Source: Planctomycetota bacterium (GTDB lineage Bacteria; JAJVIF01; JAPKYR01). From it: a DNA stretch of 9,214 nucleotides. A program made the translations under genes and the position numbers. Below are positions 1-6,446 of this stretch, in pieces. Numbering within the stretch: position 1 is the stretch's first letter; each line of letters opens with the position of its first letter. The notes beneath the pieces are model-generated. The model was not told the DNA's origin, searched no databases, and worked only from the letters and a program-made list of their open reading frames with translations. The DNA lies in the NCBI GenBank assembly GCA_030673355.1, contig DAOVJF010000077.1:1-9214 (forward strand). Direction: 5' to 3'.

Positions 1-457
1 TAGCGGCTTGAATCAGCCCGCCTTTTTCATAGGTTATGCAAACCGCGAGCCCATCGATTTTATGTTCGACCACATAATGGATTTTCGCATCTTCCGGAAG
101 GTCGATCGTTTTCCTGAGACGTTTTTCAAATTCCCTCAGCTCATCATGAGTGGTTGTATTCTGAAGCGAAAGCATCGGGAAACGGTGAGTGACAGTCTTG
201 AATTCATCGAGTGGTTTCCCGCCGACACGAACGGTTGGGGAATTCGGTGTAATTAAATGGGGATTTTCGATTTCGATCTGTTCGAGCCTGTTGAACAGCG
301 CGTCGTACTCGCCATCCGAAATGACAGGATCATCCATGACATAGTAACGGTGCGAATGGTACTCGATCACCTTTCGAAGATCGTCAATGGAAGATGCATC
401 GAAGTTCTCTGGACTACGGTCAAGCGGTATTCCGGGTTTGTCGAAAAGTGGGCTCAC
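1..457 (-). CDS. ligA: NAD-dependent DNA ligase LigA, N-terminal part (cut by window edge)
   Basis: LigA seals nicks in duplex DNA using NAD+ and acts in replication and repair. Translating the minus strand from GTG at 457-455 gives 152 residues that run off the left edge. The Ia-domain NMN-binding pattern lies at residues 33-52 (paired Tyr 38-39, then D-x-P-x-I-S-D-x-E-Y-D). Next come TPNSPTVRVGG at 70-80, PMLSLQN at 94-100, and the nucleotidyltransferase motif KIDG at 133-136, whose Lys133 would carry the AMP. The rest of the adenylation, OB, zinc-finger, HhH and BRCT domains lie outside the window. GTG is the only plausible start: no ATG or TTG lies in frame between it and an upstream in-frame stop near 520. 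No Shine-Dalgarno sequence precedes it. The gene is divergent from ruvB. The family call is very secure; the exact start is slightly less so. Confidence 0.95.
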   Translation of the reverse strand, partial: MSPLFDKPGIPLDRSPENFDASSIDDLRKVIEYHSHRYYVMDDPVISDGEYDALFNRLEQIEIENPHLITPNSPTVRVGGKPLDEFKTVTHRFPMLSLQNTTTHDELREFEKRLRKTIDLPEDAKIHYVVEHKIDGLAVCITYEKGGLIQAA

Positions 458-518
458 TTGAAAGGGGATTTTAACATATTGGGGATAAGAAAATTCCGGA
501 AGTGGGGTATCCGGGGAT

Positions 519-644
519 TAAAACCAATTCCATTTTATAATTCCTTTTTCAGGTGCGCCGACATTCCTGTCGGCATCCATCAATAAAGGCCGACAGGAAT
601 GTCGGCGCACCTGAAATAAATGCTATTTTCTGGAAATGGTATAA
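519..644. repeat. Intergenic inverted-repeat element (full copy)
   Basis: A perfect 28-bp inverted repeat has arms at 547-574 and 589-616, separated by 14 bases. Each arm also contains its own small hairpin, GCCGAC/GTCGGC around a 6-base loop. Outside the arms the flanks are imperfectly complementary: the left end near 519-535 reads (A)ACCAATTCCA and the right end 631-644, read on the other strand, gives TTATACCATTTCCA. The outer limits are therefore about 519 and 644. A second, shorter copy of the left flank is at 8964-9007. There is no open frame inside, so this is a non-coding REP/MITE-like element in the ligA-ruvB divergent region. A terminator role is unlikely, since no gene reads into it and no T tract follows. 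Confidence 0.8.
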
Positions 645-680
645 GTTCATTGTTATATATCACTCATCGAGCTGATAACA

Positions 681-709
681 GTGCAAGGACGGTTGAAATC
701 GGGTATTAT
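681..709 (+). promoter_or_regulatory. Weak candidate promoter for ruvB
   Basis: A -10-like TATTAT (704-709, one mismatch to consensus) lies 17 bases after a poor -35-like GTGCAA (681-686). If it is used, transcription would start within a few bases of the ruvB ATG at 718, giving an almost leaderless message. That would agree with the lack of a ribosome binding site there. The -35 match is only three of six, so this is a suggestion. Confidence 0.2.
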
Positions 710-717
710 TCGCTCTG

Positions 718-1752
718 ATGGTTGAGCGGATTATTCAATCTAAGAAACGAGCCGATGAGATCGAGCATGTGTCCCTCCGACCGAAAACGCTCAAGGATTT
801 TATAGGCCAGGAGCGGGTCAGGGACACGCTGTCAATTGCACTGGAGGCTGCGGGCAACCGGAATGAAGCGCTCGACCACATCCTTTTCTACGGTCCCCCG
901 GGCCTTGGAAAAACAACGCTCGCCCATATCACCGCTGCGGAACTTGGCGTCAATCTGACCACCGCGAGCGGACCGTCCCTTGAAAAGGGCAAAGACCTTG
1001 CGGCGATCCTAACCAACCTTGGAAAACGGGATGTCCTTTTTATAGACGAAATTCACCGACTCAACCGGGCGGTCGAGGAAACTCTTTATCCGGCGATGGA
1101 AGATTTCGTGATAGATATCGTCATCGGATCAGGTCCGCATGCCAGAAGTATCCAGCTTAAAATAGAGCCATTCACGCTTATCGGAGCAACCACCCGTGCC
1201 GGGTTGCTGACAGGGCCGCTTCGCGACAGGTTCGGAATCCACCAGCACCTTGAATTTTATTCGGTTGAGGAACTCGTAACGATTCTCAAACGAAGCGCGA
1301 CGGTCCTGGATGTCGAACTGACACCGGAGGGCGCGGACGAAATCGGGAAGCGTTCCCGTGGAACTCCAAGGGTCGCGAATCGACTGCTCAAAAGGGTACG
1401 GGACTGGGCACAGGTTAAAGGGGATGGTGTTATTTCGGGCGATGTGGCTGTAACCGGTTGCGAGGGTCTCGGAATCGATAACCGCGGGCTGGATCCGCTC
1501 GACCGGAAATTCCTGTCGCTGATTGTTGAATTTTACGATGGTGGTCCGGTGGGGATCGAAACTCTTGCCGCTACATTAAATGAGGAAAAGGACACGATCA
1601 CCGACGTGATGGAACCGTTCCTGTTAAAGATCGGATTTCTCCAGCGGACATCGAGGGGACGGTGCATAACCAGGGGCGCGTGCGAACACCTGGAGATGGA
1701 TTACCCACTATCGAAGCAAACGGATTTGCAAGAGGACTTGTTTGAGGATTAG
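718..1752 (+). CDS. ruvB: Holliday junction branch migration ATPase RuvB
   Basis: RuvB is the hexameric AAA+ motor that, with RuvA, drives branch migration of Holliday junctions before RuvC cleavage. The 344 residues match the family's usual length. The N-terminal LRPKTLKDFIGQ (20-31) is the standard RuvB opening. Walker A is GPPGLGKT (59-66) and Walker B is LFIDE (107-111). Sensor 1 lies in GATTRAG (156-162), the arginine finger in LRDRFG (168-173, Arg171) and sensor 2 in RGTPR (214-218). A winged-helix DNA-binding domain occupies about 254-330 (GGPVGIETLAATLNEE, then a C-terminal SRGR). All catalytic residues are present. ruvA and ruvC are not adjacent in this window, so ruvB stands apart from the common ruvCAB arrangement. 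The ATG at 718 suits the family N-terminus, but no Shine-Dalgarno sequence is visible just upstream. Confidence 0.98.
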   Translation: MVERIIQSKKRADEIEHVSLRPKTLKDFIGQERVRDTLSIALEAAGNRNEALDHILFYGPPGLGKTTLAHITAAELGVNLTTASGPSLEKGKDLAAILTNLGKRDVLFIDEIHRLNRAVEETLYPAMEDFVIDIVIGSGPHARSIQLKIEPFTLIGATTRAGLLTGPLRDRFGIHQHLEFYSVEELVTILKRSATVLDVELTPEGADEIGKRSRGTPRVANRLLKRVRDWAQVKGDGVISGDVAVTGCEGLGIDNRGLDPLDRKFLSLIVEFYDGGPVGIETLAATLNEEKDTITDVMEPFLLKIGFLQRTSRGRCITRGACEHLEMDYPLSKQTDLQEDLFED

Positions 1753-1780
1753 TGCAGTTGGGGTATTACTGGATTTTTTA

Positions 1781-1821
1781 ACGTGCCGGGATTATATTAG
1801 GCGTATCGACGTGCCGGGATT
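1781..1821. repeat. 13-bp direct repeat upstream of the hydrolase gene
   Basis: ACGTGCCGGGATT occurs at 1781-1793 and again at 1809-1821, 28 bases apart start to start (about 2.7 helical turns). Both copies lie in the 149-base gap between ruvB and the hydrolase gene. They could be a pair of protein-binding sites or the remains of a short duplication. Function is unknown. Confidence 0.6.
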
Positions 1822-1843
1822 TAATAAGTGGTTGGTGCAAACA

Positions 1844-1860
1844 GGTTATTCCCAATAACC
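1844..1860. promoter_or_regulatory. 7-bp palindrome, possible operator
   Basis: GGTTATT and AATAACC form a perfect 7-bp inverted repeat around CCC. The site lies 26 bases before the AAGGAG ribosome binding site of the hydrolase gene. No T tract follows, so it is not a typical terminator. An operator or a small leader hairpin is the more natural reading, but no regulator can be named. Confidence 0.4.
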
Positions 1861-1886
1861 GGATTAATTTTCAAATTAAAGTTTTC

Positions 1887-1892
1887 AAGGAG
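1887..1892 (+). promoter_or_regulatory. Ribosome binding site of the hydrolase gene
   Basis: AAGGAG sits 9 bases before the ATG at 1902 and fixes that start. It is the clearest Shine-Dalgarno sequence in the window. Confidence 0.85.
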
Positions 1893-1901
1893 TGAGACCT
1901 C

Positions 1902-3476
1902 ATGGTGAAACTCAAGTCAACCGTACAGAAGCCGCCCGAATCTGAATATGTTAAACGGTCCCCAGATGAACCAGCCCCGATCAAACGCGCTGTTTTGTTT
2001 ATCCATGGGATCGGTTTGCAGCGACGGTTTGAAGAACTGACGAATTTTGTAAACGGGCTCCTCGATGCCGACGCCTTGAAAAGGTTCCGTAATAACGGCA
2101 AAAAACTGAGTGATGAATTAAAAGAGATGTATGAGAGTAAAGGTGAAGCGGGAAAGGAGATGTTCCAGGAAAAAAGTGTCACACTCGGGAAAGGCCTTGA
2201 GCTGGGAATCGAGATGTTCAACGAGTATGAACACTACGATACTCGGCTGGCTTTTAAAGTGCCCCCGGAGAAAACGGGTGATGCTCCTGTCGAAGTAGAT
2301 GTATACGAGATGTACTGGGCTCCTTTCATGGCAGCACAAATTAACCTGTACGGGGTTTTACTCTGGATGATGTCGACCGTCCCCAAACTTTTCCGAAGCG
2401 CGTCGCCCCTGAGGCTCCCACCATCGGAGAGGATGGGAAAAATTATATTGGAAACGGGTCGGTTTTTGCTGGTGATTGGGGTGACGTTCCTGGTTCTCGG
2501 TGTAGTTTATGAGCTTGGATTGTGGATGATTGCGAGCGGGAGATTACTTCTTGAAAACTTCCCTACATCGCAATTTATATGGACTTGGAGATTTTTATTT
2601 CTTGTGCCTGGTTTACTACTAGCCTGTTTTATTGCATACGGTGTGGTAGGAATGAACATAATGATTGACCTTGAGCGTGCTGTCATTATCACCGGGACGA
2701 TCCTTATCTATGCCATGATCGTTATCGCTGCAGGATTTAAATGGATCATTCCCCTGATAATCCTCTTCACGGTAGCCCTGATGGTCATCCTGTTACTTCA
2801 AAAATATATTGTCGGCTACCTGGGGGATGTTGCTGTGTATGTCAATTACAGCGAGGTCAGGAAGGAATTCAGTATCCGGACGGCTATTATTGAAAAAATG
2901 ATCGATCACCTGAATTTCCTCCTTGGTATAAATCTCAAAACAAGAAAATTTAACCGTGAACCCGGGAGTATGAAGAAAGACGAGGGGAATATAAAACCGG
3001 AGCGTGATTACGACGATATCGTGATCGTGGCTCACAGCCTTGGATCGGTAATTGCGTATGATGCGTTGAACAGGGTTTTATATCCGAACGGCAGTGAAGA
3101 AACCGATGCGGCCAGGCAAAAAATCCGTCACTTATTTACTGTTGGTTCTCCACTCGAAAAAATCTGGTACTACTTCCGGGACCATTCGCATCGCGATGAT
3201 CCTGTTTACCAGGGCATTATTGGGGAATTAAAAGGGCTGAAGAAAAAAGGACCGGATGAGAAATCGCAGTTAGATAACTGTGCCTGGACCAATATATGGG
3301 CTTTCACCGATGTAATCTCATCCCGTCTCGACCGTTATGGCGATGGTGTTGAAAATAAGCATGATCATGAAACCAATCACAAATTGTGGATTCTGAACCA
3401 TTTAAAATACTGGTATTCTTCGATGGCCATGAAACATATAGGAAATAGGATATTCAGCGAAGAAAAACACGGCTGA
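1902..3476 (+). CDS. Membrane-anchored alpha/beta hydrolase (lipase/esterase-like)
   Basis: This is a predicted serine hydrolase of 524 residues with an unusual split layout; the substrate is unknown. The N-terminal part has the early beta-strand and oxyanion-type motif VLFIHGIGLQ (31-40). Four hydrophobic stretches follow, at about 186-209, 228-250, 258-278 and 280-304, and look like membrane helices. After them come GDVAVYV (308-314) and the nucleophile elbow AHSLGS (377-382) with Ser379. The likely acid is Asp470 in the segment AFTDVISSRLD, and the likely base is His500 in NHLKYW; both are inferred from position. An even number of helices puts the two hydrolase halves on the same side, probably the cytoplasm. 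There is no signal peptide. The start is fixed by AAGGAG 9 bases upstream. The gene seems to be transcribed alone, between ruvB and a phosphoesterase gene. The fold call is fairly sure; specificity (lipid, ester or thioester) cannot be read. Confidence 0.8.
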   Translation: MVKLKSTVQKPPESEYVKRSPDEPAPIKRAVLFIHGIGLQRRFEELTNFVNGLLDADALKRFRNNGKKLSDELKEMYESKGEAGKEMFQEKSVTLGKGLELGIEMFNEYEHYDTRLAFKVPPEKTGDAPVEVDVYEMYWAPFMAAQINLYGVLLWMMSTVPKLFRSASPLRLPPSERMGKIILETGRFLLVIGVTFLVLGVVYELGLWMIASGRLLLENFPTSQFIWTWRFLFLVPGLLLACFIAYGVVGMNIMIDLERAVIITGTILIYAMIVIAAGFKWIIPLIILFTVALMVILLLQKYIVGYLGDVAVYVNYSEVRKEFSIRTAIIEKMIDHLNFLLGINLKTRKFNREPGSMKKDEGNIKPERDYDDIVIVAHSLGSVIAYDALNRVLYPNGSEETDAARQKIRHLFTVGSPLEKIWYYFRDHSHRDDPVYQGIIGELKGLKKKGPDEKSQLDNCAWTNIWAFTDVISSRLDRYGDGVENKHDHETNHKLWILNHLKYWYSSMAMKHIGNRIFSEEKHG

Positions 3477-3610
3477 ATTAGAATTCGTTGAATTTAATAT
3501 GGTGTAATTTAGCTATTGTCCTCATTATCAAAATTTTCAATATTTTACTTGCGTTATGGACTTCTTTTCATTATCCTGTTGCGCCGGGGTCAATGACGGT
3601 GAACATGGGC

Positions 3611-3634
3611 AGGGGCTTTTTTAAGGCCCCTTTT
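3611..3634 (+). terminator. Candidate intrinsic terminator after the hydrolase gene
   Basis: A 6-bp stem AGGGGC/GCCCCT (3611-3616 and 3626-3631) closes a 9-base loop and runs into a short T run. It is 135 bases past the hydrolase stop codon. The stem is GC-rich but short and the T run is only four bases, so it is a moderate candidate. Confidence 0.45.
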
Positions 3635-3662
3635 GTCGTGCCTATGTACAATTTGATATATA
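3633..3662 (+). promoter_or_regulatory. Candidate promoter for the metallophosphoesterase gene
   Basis: TTGTCG (3633-3638, four of six to consensus) and TATATA (3657-3662, four of six) are 18 bases apart. Initiation would fall near 3669, about 27 bases before the ATG at 3696, leaving room for the AGGAG at 3679-3683. It overlaps the tail of the candidate terminator before it. Confidence 0.35.
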
Positions 3663-3695
3663 AAAGTTTTAGAAACACAGGAGCAATAATAATCA

Positions 3696-4493
3696 ATGGA
3701 CCCAAAAAGTACCCTCGTTATCTTCTCTGACATCCACTCGAATCTTGACGCGCTGGAACGAACGCTTGGCCGCCTCAAGATGATGGAAATTACCAACCAC
3801 AAAAAATTTATCGGTATCGGCGACATAATCGGCTATGGACCCCAGCCGAAGGAATGCGCGGAACTTGTACGGGATTTCGCTGTCCACGTTCGTGGAAACC
3901 ATGAAAAGTATCTCGGCATGGAAGGGAAAATTCGCGGCGTGAACCCACATGCTGTCCAGGCAATCGAGCTCACCCGTGGCTGTATCCAGAACAACGGCGA
4001 CATGCTGGGTTGGCTTACCAGCCTTCCCGAGGACTTCATCCAGAGTACCCCTAAGGGATTCAAACTCAGGTTCACGCACTACGCGCCGAATTCGGATCTT
4101 GGTTACGTTAGGAACAAGGAAGAAGCTGCCAAGGCATTCGAGGGTGTGGCTGATGACACCACCATAACGTTTGTCGGACACACCCATCAGCCGGCGCTTA
4201 TGGAATTGCGCGGGGACGGCAAAGCTGACTTCCTTCCCGGCCAGGACCTTAAAAAGCATTTCGGATGGGAAAACCCGATCACACTCGATCCGGACTCGAA
4301 ATACATTATTAATGTCGGATCGGTAGGGCAGCCTCGCGATGGCGACCCCAGGGCAAGCGTGGTCCTGTATGATTTTATTTCCCACGAAATTAAATTCCTT
4401 CGTGTTGATTACGATATCGAGAAAACCCAGGAGAAAATCCGCGAAGCCGGGCTTCCCGATCACCTTGCCGATCGACTTGCAGACGGTAAGTAG
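3696..4493 (+). CDS. Calcineurin-like metallophosphoesterase
   Basis: This is a binuclear-metal phosphoesterase of 265 residues, resembling the small archaeal and bacterial phosphodiesterases/phosphatases of the COG0639 type. The metal-binding motifs appear in order: SDIHSN (11-16, D-x-H), GDIIGYGP (42-49), GNHE (67-70), a His in THYAP (127-131, His128) and GHTH (161-164). The C-terminal strand INVGSVGQPRDGDPRAS (205-221) is typical of this subgroup. No signal peptide or membrane segment is seen, so it should be cytoplasmic. AGGAG at 3679-3683 lies 12 bases before the ATG. A 256-codon open frame on the opposite strand of this gene has no recognisable motif and is a shadow. A strong terminator 33 bases past the stop suggests a single-gene unit. 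The natural substrate (phosphoprotein, nucleotide or other phosphodiester) cannot be told from sequence. Confidence 0.93.
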   Translation: MDPKSTLVIFSDIHSNLDALERTLGRLKMMEITNHKKFIGIGDIIGYGPQPKECAELVRDFAVHVRGNHEKYLGMEGKIRGVNPHAVQAIELTRGCIQNNGDMLGWLTSLPEDFIQSTPKGFKLRFTHYAPNSDLGYVRNKEEAAKAFEGVADDTTITFVGHTHQPALMELRGDGKADFLPGQDLKKHFGWENPITLDPDSKYIINVGSVGQPRDGDPRASVVLYDFISHEIKFLRVDYDIEKTQEKIREAGLPDHLADRLADGK

Positions 4494-4526
4494 ACAACTG
4501 GCTGGATATTTTATATTAGCGCAAAT

Positions 4527-4550
4527 CCCCGGTTAAGCCGGGGTTTTTTT
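4527..4550 (+). terminator. Strong intrinsic terminator after the phosphoesterase gene
   Basis: CCCCGG (4527-4532) and CCGGGG (4538-4543) form a perfect GC stem around a 5-base loop, followed at once by seven T residues (4544-4550). It ends the phosphoesterase transcript and separates it from the small membrane-protein gene. Confidence 0.92.
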
Positions 4551-4588
4551 GTTACTCCCTGACGTACGCCAGAATTCCGGGATCCCGT

Positions 4589-4617
4589 TTGACAGTGAAA
4601 ATTCACAATGTTACGCT
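4589..4617 (+). promoter_or_regulatory. Candidate promoter with palindromic spacer
   Basis: A perfect -35 hexamer TTGACA (4589-4594) is followed after exactly 17 bases by TACGCT (4612-4617), a poor -10. Initiation would fall near 4624, about 30 bases before the ATG at 4654. The spacer begins with GTGAAAATTCAC (4595-4606), an inverted repeat of two 5-bp arms. A strong -35 with a weak -10 and a palindrome between them suggests a regulated promoter. Confidence 0.45.
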
Positions 4618-4653
4618 TTGGTAAGGCCAGATATTCAGGATTGCGAGTGAGCC

Positions 4654-5004
4654 ATGAATGACCCGATTCCCGATCTCAAAAGCGCACTTCGCGGGACCAA
4701 TGAAAAGTCCCGTAAACCAGGTATTAAGCCCGAAGATTTTCCGCCACCCCCATCCGACTGGACATCGCACCGAATCACCCGGATAACCGGCCTCGTTATT
4801 TTCCTCGCGTTGATCGGTCTTGGAATCTGGAAAGGTCAAGCCATCATCGGTTACATCAAAGCTCATCCGTTCGGAGCGGGATTAACTATTTTTGTCATTA
4901 TCGTGGTTATCGCACTGATTGCAGTTTCTTACTGGAAATACCGTACCCAGGGCGATCTTGGAATGCGTTACTGGGACACTGACCGAAAAAAGCGTCCGCA
5001 TTGA
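4654..5004 (+). CDS. Small membrane protein with two helices, function unknown
   Basis: I do not recognise the family. The 116-residue product has a hydrophilic N-terminal tail (1-40) that is Pro-rich at 26-33 (PEDFPPPP). Two hydrophobic helices follow, at about 42-59 and 74-93, joined by a short loop with a Lys (IKAHPFG). The basic C-terminal tail ends RKKRPH. This suggests a two-pass inner-membrane protein with both ends probably in the cytoplasm. It lacks the cleavage site expected of a signal peptide. The octapeptide PEDFPPPP recurs in the linker of the exported protein encoded just downstream, so the two may be partners. The ATG at 4654 has only a weak upstream AGGA (4637-4640). A consensus -35 box precedes it and a terminator separates it from the previous gene. 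It is probably a real gene, because its amphipathic layout is coherent and an independent promoter fits. Confidence 0.75.
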   Translation: MNDPIPDLKSALRGTNEKSRKPGIKPEDFPPPPSDWTSHRITRITGLVIFLALIGLGIWKGQAIIGYIKAHPFGAGLTIFVIIVVIALIAVSYWKYRTQGDLGMRYWDTDRKKRPH

Positions 5005-5057
5005 GATCCTGTTTCCACATTCCCTTGTTGAACATCATGTCGGCAGCCGGACTCATA

Positions 5058-5086
5058 TAGAACTGAATCTGGCAGCATGTTATACT
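5058..5086 (+). promoter_or_regulatory. Candidate promoter of the four-gene operon
   Basis: TATACT (5081-5086, five of six to the -10 consensus) is preceded after 17 bases by TAGAAC (5058-5063, about three of six to the -35). Initiation near 5093 would leave a leader of about 26 bases before the ATG at 5119. The ATG at 5077 lies before the -10 box and would not be in such a transcript, so the site supports the later start. Confidence 0.35.
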
Positions 5087-5108
5087 TTGCGATGAACATT
5101 ATGGCGAG

Positions 5109-5113
5109 AGGGG
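5109..5113 (+). promoter_or_regulatory. Ribosome binding site deciding the start at 5119
   Basis: AGGGG, within the purine run GAGAGGGG (5106-5113), ends 5 bases before the ATG at 5119. Earlier in-frame ATGs at 5077, 5092 and 5101 have no such site. The product starting at 5119 begins with a well-formed signal peptide. Confidence 0.65.
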
Positions 5114-5118
5114 TAAAT

Positions 5119-6441
5119 ATGAATCAAGTTGAATATGTAATTGTCCGGTGGCTGGCAGCAATTTTTATTCTTGGATTGGTAACTTTTCCAGCCAATGCGG
5201 ACGAAAATTATCCTGGGGTATATTCAAACGAAAACCGCCTGGTATTTGTGAAGGGCAGCAGCGATCTGGGGGGACTGGAGGGAATCGTGATCCTTTCCTG
5301 GGAATATTCGATGGATTGGATTATCACCACCGGAGAACTGGCTGCCAAAACAGACGACAGCCTGATTATCACCGATGGGCACCAGTATGTATACAACGCG
5401 GACGGGTCGCGTCGCAGCGAATCCGAATTCACAAGTTTGATTATTTCAATAGATTGGGATGAAATGGGTTTTCATGTCCTGCCGTCGTACGGGCATTATC
5501 TCGCCCCAATGGTCCATGGAGGGCTGGCATATGCCCTGGTTGAGATAACGTCCGGACTGCCAAACCAGCTCGTACTGGCCAGTGAAGCCTATGACAGCGG
5601 TCAGAGCATAAACCTTTTCGAGGGTTTCCTTTACCAGGTATCCAATGGTGAACTGACCGCCCAGATAGCGTTTACCGAGGTCGCATTCGGGAGCCAGGGA
5701 CTCGTTCGCGGCAATTTCCCGGAGGATTTCCCGCCACCACCCGAGGATTACCCATACCCGTATCCGGAATACCCGGAACCGTCATATCCGCCCCCTGGAA
5801 ATGGATCAAATACCGGGACCACAAATCCCGAGGTATATCCTACCGATCCATTCAATCCATCGCTCCCAATGGGAACACCTGTCGAGGCGTCTGAGGTCGA
5901 CGACCGACCGCGATTCACACTTGAGCCCGTGCATGACTACGATGTTCCACCGATTACAAGGCTCGGGGTGGTTGCATTCCAGGACCATGCCGGGGAGTGG
6001 GGGTATGGCCCGTTCTGCGATGAATTTCTCCAGACTCGCCTTGGGGAAATCGAGGGCCTGGAAGTAGTGTATATCCCGTTCGATTCTTCAAGGTTCGGGG
6101 GAGCGGTTAATTACGATCGTGCTGTCTGGTTATGTGAAGAGCATGGTGTGGATGCGCTGCTGTTGTCAGAAATTAACCAGCTTGAGATTCCCGGTGGTGT
6201 TACATCTGCAATCGCTGCAGGCTCGGTCAGAGTGAATTCCGAAATCAGCAGTATTCTGGTCGAGGGAACCGGGGGGGCTGAATTCTGGGTCGGGGAGTTT
6301 GAAGCTGACAGGATTCACGAGGTTTATGAAGTATCAAGTGGCGAGGAACCGGTTCTGAAAGGCGACCTGATGTTCCTGATCAACTCGATGGTTGACGATC
6401 TGATCGGTAGTACCAGGCTGGAGGGGGGCTATGTAGAATAG
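5119..6441 (+). CDS. Secreted protein with Pro/Tyr-rich linker and CsgG/LpoB-like C-terminal domain
   Basis: This is an exported protein of unknown function, 440 residues from the ATG at 5119. Residues 1-27 form a signal peptide: Arg10, a hydrophobic core WLAAIFILGLVTF, then ANA as the cleavage site. No Cys follows the site, so it is not a lipoprotein. The first mature domain (about 28-198) is beta-rich with no recognised family. A linker at about 199-255 is packed with Pro and Tyr, including PEDFPPPPEDYPYPYPEYPEP. The C-terminal domain (about 280-431) begins ITRLGVVAFQD and later has EEHGVDALLLSEI. This pattern resembles the alpha/beta domain of CsgG, LpoB and TolB N-terminal proteins, which read as 'xLAVLPFxD ... 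lgxDavlxGxi'; that link is inferred, not proven. It lies 5 bases before the next gene and so leads the yaaR-holB-ricT operon. A start at 5077 (454 residues) is possible but lacks a ribosome binding site and would bury the signal peptide. Confidence 0.8.
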   Translation: MNQVEYVIVRWLAAIFILGLVTFPANADENYPGVYSNENRLVFVKGSSDLGGLEGIVILSWEYSMDWIITTGELAAKTDDSLIITDGHQYVYNADGSRRSESEFTSLIISIDWDEMGFHVLPSYGHYLAPMVHGGLAYALVEITSGLPNQLVLASEAYDSGQSINLFEGFLYQVSNGELTAQIAFTEVAFGSQGLVRGNFPEDFPPPPEDYPYPYPEYPEPSYPPPGNGSNTGTTNPEVYPTDPFNPSLPMGTPVEASEVDDRPRFTLEPVHDYDVPPITRLGVVAFQDHAGEWGYGPFCDEFLQTRLGEIEGLEVVYIPFDSSRFGGAVNYDRAVWLCEEHGVDALLLSEINQLEIPGGVTSAIAAGSVRVNSEISSILVEGTGGAEFWVGEFEADRIHEVYEVSSGEEPVLKGDLMFLINSMVDDLIGSTRLEGGYVE

Positions 6442-6446
6442 CTATT

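Noticed and set aside
8..586. Two plus-strand frames of 82 and 109 codons at the left end
   Set aside because: The minus strand there encodes LigA with its KIDG motif, and the second frame runs on into the inverted-repeat element. They are shadows.
547..616. CRISPR repeat pair or rho-independent terminator
   Set aside because: There are only two arms and they are inverted, not direct. No array exists, no T tract follows, and no gene is transcribed into the hairpin.
3488..3730. 80-codon plus-strand frame between the hydrolase and phosphoesterase genes
   Set aside because: It has no ribosome binding site, crosses the candidate terminator and promoter, and overlaps the start of the phosphoesterase gene in another frame.
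3693..4463. 256-codon open frame on the minus strand
   Set aside because: It lies wholly opposite the metallophosphoesterase gene, whose metal-binding motifs are intact. The antisense translation has no recognisable motif and no ribosome binding site.
5077..5118. Start of the secreted protein at the first ATG (5077)
   Set aside because: The ATG at 5119 has a ribosome binding site and gives a proper signal peptide; a -10-like box lies between the two starts.
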